A DNA stretch of 5,567 nt from Candidatus Calidifonticultor daggyaiensis (GCA_015661035.1 JACVJA010000123.1:1-5567), one strand, 5' to 3'. Shown: positions 1-5,529, counted from the first letter of the stretch. Notes: a model not told the origin generated them from the letters alone. A program made the numbers and translations.

Positions 1-1
1 A

Positions 2-1231
2 AATGAAATTGTAAAAAATAAGAAAGAATTTAATAAAAGAAATAATTTATTTTTAGAAAATAATTTAACTTTTGCTCAACAAAATTTATCTTTTAATTTA
101 AGAGATAATGCTCCTATTTTAGAAAACAAAATTTACTTTCCTATTGTTTATTCTGTTGATATACCTAGTGGAATTGACTCTGACAATGGAAAAATTTTAG
201 GTGCTGCAATTAAGGCTGATAAAACAATTACTTTTGGGTGCAAAAAATTAGGCTTAAGTATGTATCCAGGTAGAGATTATGCCGGAGAAATAGTTGTAGC
301 AGATATTGGAATCCCCAAAAAATATTATACAGATTATGAAAAAATTTATGAGTTAAATTTGGGTTTTGTAACTTCTAAAATTCCAAAAAGATTACCTTAT
401 ACTTATAAGCATGCTGTTGGAAAATTATTAGTAATTGCTGGTTCTATTGGTTACACTGGAGCTGCTTCAATGACTTGTCTTGCTGCGCTTCGTAGTGGGG
501 CAGGAATTGTAACATTAGTTTGTCCTTGGGATTTAAATGACATATTTGAGGTAAAATTAACTGAAGTTATGACTTATCCAGTAAAACAAACCGATACTAT
601 ATCAATTCATTTAGATGCATATCCTGAGATTGAAAAGTTAAGCCAAAAATTTGATGCGATAGCAATTGGTCCCGGTATTTCAAGAAATCCAAGTACAATT
701 TGCCTTATAAGGGAAATTTTAAAAAAAATTAAAAAACCTACTGTTTTAGATGCTGATGGATTACATGCTTTGTATGGACCAATGAATTTGAAAGAAGAAA
801 ATAATCTAGATTTATCACATATAGTAATCACTCCGCACTCTGGCGAATTAGCCTCAATTTTAGGAATGGAAAGAATAAATTTAGAAGAAAGATTAGAAAG
901 AAACAAAGAAGTAGTGAAAAAATTTGGTTTTATATCTGTTTTAAAAGGTGCATCTACTATTATTACTGCTCCAGATAATGAAACTTTTATAAACCCCACG
1001 GGGAGCTGGGCTTTAGCAACTGCAGGAACTGGAGATATTTTAACAGGAATAATTGGAGCCTTTTTAGCTCAAGGTTTAGGCTTAAAAGAAGCTGCAGCTT
1101 GTGGAGTATTTATACATGGTCTTGCTTCAGATATTATATCTAAACGAACTAGTAAAACTGCGCAAATAGCAACAGATTTATTAGAAGGGTTAAAAGAGGT
1201 ATTTTTAATTGTTGAAGACTACTTATATTAA
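2..1231 (+). CDS. nnr: Bifunctional NAD(P)H-hydrate repair enzyme Nnr (epimerase + ADP-dependent dehydratase), 5'-truncated by window edge
   Basis: This enzyme repairs hydrated NADH and NADPH: the N-terminal YjeF_N domain epimerises the R and S forms and the C-terminal YjeF_C domain (ribokinase-like) dehydrates the S form using ADP. The frame is open from base 2, so 409 residues are visible and the true start lies outside the window. The ATG at 260 is internal, because the epimerase signature SVDIPSGID (fragment residues 51-59) and the stretch TFGCKKLGLSMYPG run straight through it. The dehydratase half starts near residue 135 with KHAVGKLLVIAGS and shows GYTGAA, AIGPGI (732-749 region and just before), VLDADGL (743-763), TPHSGE (830-847), LKGAS (941-955) and AGTGD (1022-1036), which holds the catalytic Asp. 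All family motifs look intact. The first ~47 visible residues are Asn/Lys-rich and do not resemble the usual sequence before VDIPSG, suggesting an insertion. A CBS-pair gene follows after a 141-base spacer. Confidence 0.95.
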   Translation, partial: NEIVKNKKEFNKRNNLFLENNLTFAQQNLSFNLRDNAPILENKIYFPIVYSVDIPSGIDSDNGKILGAAIKADKTITFGCKKLGLSMYPGRDYAGEIVVADIGIPKKYYTDYEKIYELNLGFVTSKIPKRLPYTYKHAVGKLLVIAGSIGYTGAASMTCLAALRSGAGIVTLVCPWDLNDIFEVKLTEVMTYPVKQTDTISIHLDAYPEIEKLSQKFDAIAIGPGISRNPSTICLIREILKKIKKPTVLDADGLHALYGPMNLKEENNLDLSHIVITPHSGELASILGMERINLEERLERNKEVVKKFGFISVLKGASTIITAPDNETFINPTGSWALATAGTGDILTGIIGAFLAQGLGLKEAAACGVFIHGLASDIISKRTSKTAQIATDLLEGLKEVFLIVEDYLY

Positions 1232-1304
1232 TATTATTAAGAATAATTTTAATTGTAATTATATTTTATGTTTAGTATATTTTATATTTATTTTTTATAA
1301 TTAT

Positions 1305-1347
1305 TACTATTTATAATTTTAATACTATTTATAATACTATTTATAAT
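1305..1347. repeat. Three copies of a 13-base repeat, TACTATTTATAAT
   Basis: The identical 13-mer TACTATTTATAAT occurs at 1305-1317, 1323-1335 and 1335-1347; the last two share one T. Start-to-start spacings are 18 and 12 bases. Each copy ends in TATAAT, and a further TATAAT lies at 1296-1301. In such an AT-rich spacer some repetition is expected, but three exact 13-mers sharing the same C position look like local duplication. Confidence 0.75.
1342..1347 (+). promoter_or_regulatory. Possible -10 box for the CBS-pair gene
   Basis: A perfect TATAAT ends 25 bases before the ATG at 1373, which would give a short leader containing the Shine-Dalgarno sequence. The other TATAAT copies at 1296, 1312 and 1330 are alternatives. 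No convincing TTGACA-like -35 hexamer sits at 16-18 bases from any of them, and TATAAT arises easily by chance in this composition, so the promoter call is weak. Confidence 0.35.
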
Positions 1348-1358
1348 TGAAAATTTTT

Positions 1359-1364
1359 GAAAGG
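1359..1364 (+). promoter_or_regulatory. Ribosome binding site deciding the CBS-gene start
   Basis: GAAAGG lies 8 bases before the ATG at 1373. The later in-frame ATG codons at 1439 (Met23) and 1490 (Met40) have no comparable purine-rich site upstream, so this supports the longer protein with its Asn-rich leader. Confidence 0.6.
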
Positions 1365-1372
1365 TTATAAAA

Positions 1373-1927
1373 ATGCAAAATTTTGTTAATGATAATGAAA
1401 TCCATTATTCTGATATTAATAATCCTGTTAATAATCCTATGAAAAATTCTGTGAATGACTCTAATGAAGAATTAACAGCAAGGGATATAATGTCAATAAA
1501 AGTAATTACTGTTGAACCCAATACTTCCATTGAAGAATTATCAGAAATTTTAATAAAAAATAAAATAAGTGGTGTTCCTGTTATCAATGAAAACCAAGAA
1601 ATTGTCGGAATTGTTACAGAAGCAGATATTATTGTAAAAGACACTAATCTTCATTTTCCAAGATATTTTAAATTACTAGATGGTATTATTTATTTGGAAA
1701 GTTTAAATAAGTTTAGAGAGAATTTAAAAAAACATTTGGCTACAAAAGTTGAAGATATCATGACAAAAAAAGTTAAGACTATAACTCAAGATGTTCCTGT
1801 TAGCAAAATAGCTGAGATTATGTTAAAAAATAAAATTAATAGGTTGCCGGTTGTAGACAAAGAAAATAAAGTGATAGGTATTGTAACTCGTGCTGATATA
1901 GTAAAGTCTATGATAAAGTCTAAATAA
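1373..1927 (+). CDS. Two-CBS-domain (Bateman module) protein, putative adenine-nucleotide sensor
   Basis: The 184-residue product consists almost entirely of a CBS pair. CBS1 spans about residues 35-88 (starts TARDIMSIKVITV, ends GIVTEADII) and CBS2 about 124-180 (starts TKVEDIMTKKVKTI, ends GIVTRADIV). Thr82/Asp85 and Thr172/Asp175 match the T-x-x-D positions that commonly contact nucleotide ribose in CBS domains, so binding of AMP, ADP, ATP or a related ligand is likely by family knowledge. The linker at residues 89-123 (LHFPRYFKLLDGIIYLE) is the kind seen in stand-alone clostridial CBS proteins. There is no membrane segment, DNA-binding domain or fused enzyme. Residues 1-34 are an Asn/Asp-rich leader that the family usually lacks. 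The gene lies between nnr and alr, 27 bases before alr, so co-transcription with alr is likely. Its partner and effect are unknown. Confidence 0.9.
   Translation: MQNFVNDNEIHYSDINNPVNNPMKNSVNDSNEELTARDIMSIKVITVEPNTSIEELSEILIKNKISGVPVINENQEIVGIVTEADIIVKDTNLHFPRYFKLLDGIIYLESLNKFRENLKKHLATKVEDIMTKKVKTITQDVPVSKIAEIMLKNKINRLPVVDKENKVIGIVTRADIVKSMIKSK
1416..1439 (+). repeat. 12-base in-frame tandem duplication in the CBS-protein leader
   Basis: TTAATAATCCTG is followed directly by TTAATAATCCTA (11 of 12 identical). It encodes two four-residue units, NNPV and NNPM (residues 16-23), so part of the Asn-rich leader appears to have grown by in-frame slippage or duplication. Confidence 0.75.
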
Positions 1928-1943
1928 AGTTTTTTTTAATATT

Positions 1944-1965
1944 ATGTTTAAAATATGTTTAAAAT
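1944..1965 (+). repeat. 11-base tandem duplication containing the alr start codon
   Basis: ATGTTTAAAAT occurs twice head to tail at 1944-1954 and 1955-1965. The second copy supplies the alr start (MFKI). The first ATG is in another frame and opens a seven-codon reading frame (MFKICLK) stopping at 1965-1967, overlapping the alr start. No good Shine-Dalgarno sequence precedes either ATG; the nearest purine patch is TAAAG around 1925-1929, about 14 bases from the first ATG and 25 from the second. Confidence 0.85.
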
Positions 1966-3238
1966 AAATGCTAAAAATAAGCGTTTTACAAGAATTGAAA
2001 TAAACCTTTCAAACTTAGCTGATAACATAAGGTTATTAAAAAGTTATTGCAGTCAGCCAAAAGTTAAAATTATGGCTGTTGTCAAATCGAATGCATATGG
2101 ACATGGCCTTGTAGATATTTCAAAACATGCTGTAAAAAGTGGTGCTAATGCTTTAGGAGTAGCTTTAGCAGAAGATGCGTTAAAACTTAGGAAAGCTGGT
2201 ATAAAAGTTCCTATTTTTATACTTGGTGAACCACCAATTGAAATTGTAAAAGATGCCATTAAGTATGGCTTTATTTTATGTTTAAATTCATGTCAAAAAG
2301 CAAAGCTTATTTCAGATATTTGTTCCAAATATGGTAAAAAGCTAGATGTTCATTTAAAAGTAGATACTGGAATGAATAGGGTTGGAATTAATTATAAAGA
2401 TGCAGTGGAAGAAATTTTAGCTATAAATAACCTAAAAGGCTTAAAAGTTAAGGGTATTTTTACTCATTTTTCATGTGCCAGCGATCCTGACCCTTCTTAT
2501 ACTTTAATGCAGTGGAAAAGATTTCAAGCTGTTTTAGAAGAACTTCAAAATAGCAAGATTAATTCTAATAATAATTTCAATTTAAATGATAAGATAGTGC
2601 ATTGTGCAAATAGTGCAGCATTTTTGCGTTTTAAAAATTTTCATTGCAATATGGTAAGACTTGGAATTTCTATATATGGCTTAAGTCCATTCTCTGCCGG
2701 CGCTGATAGTTGGCTCTCTGAAGAGGTTAAAGAAATTGTAATGAATTTAAAACCAATATTATGTTTAAAATCAAAAGTAGCCTTTGTAAAAAAAGTTAGC
2801 TCAGGACAATCTATTTCTTATGGAGCTACATTTACGACAAAAAGAGAAAGTATTATAGCAACTATTCCAATAGGCTATGCAGATGGTTATTCTAGACTTC
2901 TTTCAAATAAAGCATATGTTTTAATAAATGGGGGTTATGCGCCAGTAGTTGGCAATGTTACGATGGATCAGATTATGGTTGATGTTACAGATATTAAGAA
3001 TAATGAAACTATTAAGGAAGGTACCGATGTAATATTAATTGGCAACAGCAGGGAGCTCAGCAATAGCTTAAGAAATGGTGGTAAAAATGGTGCAATTATT
3101 AATACTTTTTATAGCAGCAAACTAAATGAGCAAAATAACAAAATCAGCGCTGATTATCTTGCAAGCTTAATGGGAACTATAAATTATGAAGTTTTATGTA
3201 TGCTAAAAGATAGAATACCTAGAATATATATCTATTAA
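1955..3238 (+). CDS. alr: Alanine racemase (PLP-dependent), with Asn-rich insertions
   Basis: It interconverts L- and D-alanine in the cytoplasm, supplying D-Ala for peptidoglycan. The 427-residue protein has the full fold-type III signature. Lys44 in AVVKSNAYGHG is the PLP lysine, KVDTGMNRVG is at 135-144, HCANSAAFLRF at 216-226 and VRLGISIYG at 234-242 (Arg235 probably contacts the cofactor ring). Tyr289 in ISYGATFT is the second catalytic base, followed by IPIGYADGY (304-312), NVTMDQIMVDV (334-344), GTINYEV (407-413) and a terminal RIPRIYI. The usual length is roughly 370-390. The excess comes mainly from about 33 residues at 364-396, rich in Asn/Ser/Gly, between VILIG and ISADYLASLMG, and an Asn-rich stretch at 199-213. 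All catalytic positions are kept, so it should be active. The start at 1955 is chosen because RFTRIEINLSNLADNIRLLK aligns with normal Alr N-termini; the next Met is residue 40. Initiation context is poor. Confidence 0.96.
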   Translation: MFKINAKNKRFTRIEINLSNLADNIRLLKSYCSQPKVKIMAVVKSNAYGHGLVDISKHAVKSGANALGVALAEDALKLRKAGIKVPIFILGEPPIEIVKDAIKYGFILCLNSCQKAKLISDICSKYGKKLDVHLKVDTGMNRVGINYKDAVEEILAINNLKGLKVKGIFTHFSCASDPDPSYTLMQWKRFQAVLEELQNSKINSNNNFNLNDKIVHCANSAAFLRFKNFHCNMVRLGISIYGLSPFSAGADSWLSEEVKEIVMNLKPILCLKSKVAFVKKVSSGQSISYGATFTTKRESIIATIPIGYADGYSRLLSNKAYVLINGGYAPVVGNVTMDQIMVDVTDIKNNETIKEGTDVILIGNSRELSNSLRNGGKNGAIINTFYSSKLNEQNNKISADYLASLMGTINYEVLCMLKDRIPRIYIY

Positions 3239-3249
3239 GATTAACCTAT

Positions 3250-3255
3250 TATAAT
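3250..3255 (+). promoter_or_regulatory. Possible -10 box for the flavoprotein gene
   Basis: TATAAT sits just after the alr stop in the 73-base alr-flavoprotein spacer. No clear -35 hexamer is visible at the expected distance inside the end of alr. It is compatible with separate transcription of the flavoprotein gene but may be chance in this composition. Confidence 0.25.
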
Positions 3256-3297
3256 TAATAAAAATAATTTAAAAACATTTAAAAATAATAAAAAAGC

Positions 3298-3303
3298 GGA
3301 GGT
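3298..3303 (+). promoter_or_regulatory. Strong Shine-Dalgarno sequence of the flavoprotein gene
   Basis: GGAGGT, 8 bases before the ATG at 3312, is a near-ideal ribosome binding site and the strongest in the window. It fixes the start and suggests this gene is translated more efficiently than its neighbours. Confidence 0.85.
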
Positions 3304-3311
3304 AAAATTTA

Positions 3312-3902
3312 ATGAAAGTAACAGCATTTAATGGAAGTCCGCATGCTAAGGGCAACACATCAATTGCTATTAGTCTAGTTTTGGAGGAGCTTGAAAAAGA
3401 AAGTATAAACACAGAAATAGTACAAGTTGGTGGTCAAATAATTAGTCCTTGTAAAGTTTGTCTAAAATGCAGAAAAATAAAAGATGGCTATTGTCATGGT
3501 TACGAAAATGATTCTGAAGATATCTTAAATTACTGTTTGGATAAAATGTACGAATCAGATGGAATAATTATAGCTTCCCCTGTTTATTTTGGTTCAGTTA
3601 CTCCTGAGATAAAAGCATTAATAGATAGAGCCGGATATGCTGCAAGAGCAATGGATTCCAAACCTTTAAAACGAAAAGTTTGTTCAGGAATTGCTGTAGT
3701 TAGAAGACAAGGTGCTTTAACAACGCTCGAACAGATAAATAATTTTTTTGCGCTAAATGAAGTTATAGTTCCTTATTCAACATATTGGAATATGGCTATT
3801 GGTCGTGAACCTGGCGAAATATTAAATGATAAAGAAGGAGTCTCAACATTAAAAAATTTAGGAACTAATATGGCATGGCTTCTTGGGAAGCTTTATGGTT
3901 AA
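3312..3902 (+). CDS. Flavodoxin-fold NAD(P)H-dependent FMN reductase / iron-sulfur flavoprotein family
   Basis: The 196-residue cytoplasmic protein begins with the FMN phosphate loop of this superfamily (NGSPHAKGNTS, residues 7-17) after a first beta strand, and has ASPVYFGSVTPEIKALIDR at 88-106, the typical second flavin-contact region. Cys47, Cys50, Cys53 and Cys61 form CX2CX2CX7C. This fits the compact CX2CX2CX4-7C motif that binds a [4Fe-4S] cluster in archaeal and clostridial iron-sulfur flavoproteins such as Methanosarcina Isf, so FMN plus one [4Fe-4S] cluster is likely. Family knowledge suggests electron transfer, possibly in oxidative-stress defence or with ferredoxin; the actual partner cannot be read here. 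Further cysteines are at 75 and 124. It follows alr by 73 bases with its own strong ribosome site. Unlike the other four proteins it has no Asn-rich insertion and has a normal family length. It could instead be a plain NADPH-dependent FMN reductase if the cluster is absent. Confidence 0.88.
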   Translation: MKVTAFNGSPHAKGNTSIAISLVLEELEKESINTEIVQVGGQIISPCKVCLKCRKIKDGYCHGYENDSEDILNYCLDKMYESDGIIIASPVYFGSVTPEIKALIDRAGYAARAMDSKPLKRKVCSGIAVVRRQGALTTLEQINNFFALNEVIVPYSTYWNMAIGREPGEILNDKEGVSTLKNLGTNMAWLLGKLYG

Positions 3903-3952
3903 ATTTTTATTACTAAATTTTAATGTTAGTATTTATGTCGGTATTTATATAT

Positions 3953-3994
3953 ATTAGAGCTTATTAATTTAAATTAGAGTTTATTAACTTTTTC
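3953..3994. repeat. Degenerate 21-base tandem duplication at the photolyase 3' end
   Basis: ATTAGAGCTTATTAA at 3953-3967 and ATTAGAGTTTATTAA at 3974-3988 match at 14 of 15 bases with a period of 21. On the minus strand the second copy encodes the photolyase end (Asn-Lys-Leu-stop) and the first would encode the same ending again, just beyond the stop. No GC-rich terminator hairpin is visible in this 71-base convergent spacer. Confidence 0.5.
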
Positions 3995-5461
3995 AATATA
4001 CTTTTTTATATTAAACTTACTTTTTAAGTTGTTATAGCTCATGTATCTTATTTTCCCAAAGACTGGGCGGGTGGGCCATGCTCTGTCGTGTACACCGCCT
4101 ATACTCCACGAAATGCCAGTATAACCGTTTGGATCTCTCCCATCAAGTTCATACCTATCATTAAGAAGGATTGCATATTCAAGTGCTTCTTCGGGGTGGC
4201 TTGTCCATTCTAATATTTTTTTTGCCCAATACATTCTCATATATCCATGCATTTTACCTGTTTTAACCATTTCAATTTGAGCGGCATTCCAAAGCTCATC
4301 ATGAGTTTCAGCCATTTCAAGCTGGTCTAAGTTGTATATATATTTTCTATTATCAAACCTGTGCTCGTTTAAAGTATTTTGTGCCCAGATTGGAAAACTT
4401 TCAAAATTGTCATAGTTTAAGTTATAATTACAGAAATTATCTGAAAGTTCTTTTCTTATTATTAATTCTTCTAAAAAAGCATTAATGTTATTATTATAAA
4501 GATGATAATTATTATTTTTGTTATCTGGCTTAAGTTTTAATATTTCTAATGCTACTCTTTGGGCTGAAATTTGCCCAAAGTGTAAATATGGAGATAAATT
4601 TGACTGAAAGTCTTTTGAAGGATCATTTCTAAATTCGAAGTAATTTTTTAACTTGTTTTCTATAAACTCTTTTAAGGTATCTAATCCATTTTTACAACCG
4701 GGCTTAAAATACTTTGTAGGTTTTATTTTATTTGAAATTCTTAAATTTTTAATTAAATAGATTTCAATATCTTTATTGCTAATAAATTTATTAAATTTGT
4801 TGCTTTTAGTAGTTAAACTTTCATTAAAAGAATCTATATTTAAGTCTATTATAAAATCTAAATTTAAATTATTACCGCTGCTTAATTTATTATCTTTATT
4901 ATTTTTATTATATTTATTACATTTATTATATTTATTATTATTATTATTATTTGTTAAATTTAGCTTTTTTAATTGTTTTTTATAATTATTTAAATCCGGA
5001 TAGCTTTCTAAAAATTCAGGCAGCAACTTTTTAATTTTAGGCCTTATTGTATAAGCGGCATATTCTTGTTTTTCTGATGCTATCCAGCAAGGCACTATAT
5101 TGTGAGCATCAACTTCGTAAAAATCTATATTTATAGCCTTTAAAACTTTTTCTTTCCATTCTTTTTTTATTTTTAAAGGGTCAAAGTCAGTAATTATACA
5201 TTTTGCATTAAAAATTTTTATAATCTTTGGAATATTTATTTCAGGTCTACCCTTTAGCAAAATAAATTTTATCCCTAGTGACTTAGCTTTTTCTTTTAAA
5301 TTTAGTAAGTTTGCAAACAAGAAGTGGTATTGTCTTAGACTCGCTTCTAAAAAATTTTCGACTAAATTAAAAACTATAATTATTGGTAATTTATACTCTA
5401 TTGCTTTTTCAATTGCGTAAAATAGTGCCCAATTATCTTCTAATCTCTGGTCTCTGCTCAT
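3974..5461 (-). CDS. Class II CPD photolyase (deoxyribodipyrimidine photo-lyase)
   Basis: This FAD enzyme uses blue light to split cyclobutane pyrimidine dimers in DNA. Family assignment is clear: MSRDQRLEDNWAL at the N-terminus, VDAHNIVPCW (117-126), EYAAYTIRPK (133-142), SNLSPYLHFGQIS (287-299), TGKMHGYMRMYWAKKILEW (401-419), NDRYELDGRDPNGY (434-447) and WSIGGVHDRAW (452-462). By comparison from memory with the Methanosarcina mazei enzyme, Trp412, Trp391 and Trp419 match its electron-transfer tryptophans 381, 360 and 388, Asn434 matches the FAD-N5 Asn403, and Trp452 matches Trp421 at the lesion. The alpha/beta domain covers about 1-160 and the FAD domain about 255-495. Between them lies a long Asn/Lys-rich linker, with a smaller Asn-rich loop at 312-328. 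The ATG at 5461 is the only usable ATG, yet the frame stays open 21 codons upstream and encodes ...LIYW before it, matching the conserved YWMSRDQR, so the real start may be a rare upstream codon. Convergent with the flavoprotein gene. Confidence 0.95.
   Translation of the reverse strand: MSRDQRLEDNWALFYAIEKAIEYKLPIIIVFNLVENFLEASLRQYHFLFANLLNLKEKAKSLGIKFILLKGRPEINIPKIIKIFNAKCIITDFDPLKIKKEWKEKVLKAINIDFYEVDAHNIVPCWIASEKQEYAAYTIRPKIKKLLPEFLESYPDLNNYKKQLKKLNLTNNNNNNKYNKCNKYNKNNKDNKLSSGNNLNLDFIIDLNIDSFNESLTTKSNKFNKFISNKDIEIYLIKNLRISNKIKPTKYFKPGCKNGLDTLKEFIENKLKNYFEFRNDPSKDFQSNLSPYLHFGQISAQRVALEILKLKPDNKNNNYHLYNNNINAFLEELIIRKELSDNFCNYNLNYDNFESFPIWAQNTLNEHRFDNRKYIYNLDQLEMAETHDELWNAAQIEMVKTGKMHGYMRMYWAKKILEWTSHPEEALEYAILLNDRYELDGRDPNGYTGISWSIGGVHDRAWPTRPVFGKIRYMSYNNLKSKFNIKKYIEKVNKL
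4478..4528 (-). other. Asn-rich loop in the photolyase FAD domain
   Basis: Residues 312-328 (including NKNNNYH and LYNNNINAF) hold eight asparagines and replace what is normally a short turn before the helix carrying FLEELIIRKELSDNF. The flanking family sequence is well conserved, so this looks like a small insertion in a surface loop. Confidence 0.6.
4862..4957 (-). other. Asn/Lys-rich low-complexity linker between photolyase domains
   Basis: Residues 169-200 are about half asparagine and include six consecutive Asn (171-176, bases 4934-4951, an AAT run). The block lies between LLPEFLESYPDL, the end of the alpha/beta domain, and the lead-in to the FAD domain. That linker is variable in class II photolyases, so expansion here is probably tolerated. 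Confidence 0.85.
4883..4936 (-). repeat. Six tandem 9-base units encoding Asn-Lys-X in the photolyase
   Basis: On the minus strand AATAAA plus a variable codon is repeated six times in frame (variable codons TAT, TGT, TAT, AAT, GAT, TTA), giving NKY NKC NKY NKN NKD NKL at residues 176-193. The exact 9-base period, with changes confined to the third codon, indicates repeat expansion followed by point change. Confidence 0.9.
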
Positions 5462-5524
5462 CCAATAAATTAAACTAGAATATTTTTTTCCAGTAATTAT
5501 ATTTTTTAAATTTGATTTTTTTAA
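5462..5524 (-). other. Open in-frame extension upstream of the photolyase ATG
   Basis: Twenty-one codons lie between an in-frame TAA (5525-5527) and the ATG at 5461. They end ...TGKKYSSLIYW, and the Tyr-Trp directly before MSRDQR is conserved in class II photolyases, where it belongs to the first beta strand. The extension contains no ATG, GTG or TTG; only ATA (5498-5500), ATT (5495-5497) and ATT (5468-5470) could serve as rare starts. No clear Shine-Dalgarno sequence supports any of these, nor the ATG. Confidence 0.6.
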
Positions 5525-5529
5525 TTATA
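5524..5529 (-). promoter_or_regulatory. Possible -10 box of the photolyase gene
   Basis: The minus strand reads TATAAT here, 62 bases upstream of the ATG. A TTGAAC hexamer lies upstream, but only 13 bases away, which is too short for a standard -35, so support is partial. If real, transcription would begin around 5511-5517 and any protein start must lie downstream of that. Bases 5530-5567 hold no other feature that I can recognise. Confidence 0.3.

Noticed and set aside
260..262. ATG at 260 as the start of nnr
   Set aside because: Conserved epimerase sequence (SVDIPSGID, TFGCKK) is encoded in frame upstream without a stop back to base 2, so this Met is internal.
607..999. Minus-strand 130-codon ORF
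   Set aside because: It lies entirely opposite the conserved dehydratase domain of nnr, with no recognisable domain. It is a shadow frame.
1233..1250. Hairpin after nnr (ATTATT / AATAAT with a 3-base loop, then four T) as a terminator
   Set aside because: The six-pair stem contains only A-T pairs and would be too unstable; such structures arise freely in this composition.
1405..1644. Minus-strand 79-codon ORF
   Set aside because: It is opposite the CBS1 coding region, without domain or ribosome site. Shadow frame.
1930..1937. Run of eight T after the CBS stop as a terminator
   Set aside because: No stem precedes the T run, and alr follows within 27 bases, so read-through is more likely.
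2053..2259. Minus-strand 68-codon ORF
   Set aside because: It is opposite the alr segment encoding the PLP lysine region. Shadow frame.
3965..3976. Perfect palindrome TAATTTAAATTA between the convergent genes
   Set aside because: It is A/T-only with no loop, and overlaps the photolyase stop. Neither a terminator nor an operator can be supported.
4776..4985. Plus-strand 69-codon ORF encoding a Leu-rich, membrane-like peptide
   Set aside because: It is the antisense of the photolyase Asn/Lys-rich linker: AAT/AAA repeats read backwards give Leu, Ile and Phe codons. It has no ribosome site, and the sense strand is firmly a conserved enzyme.
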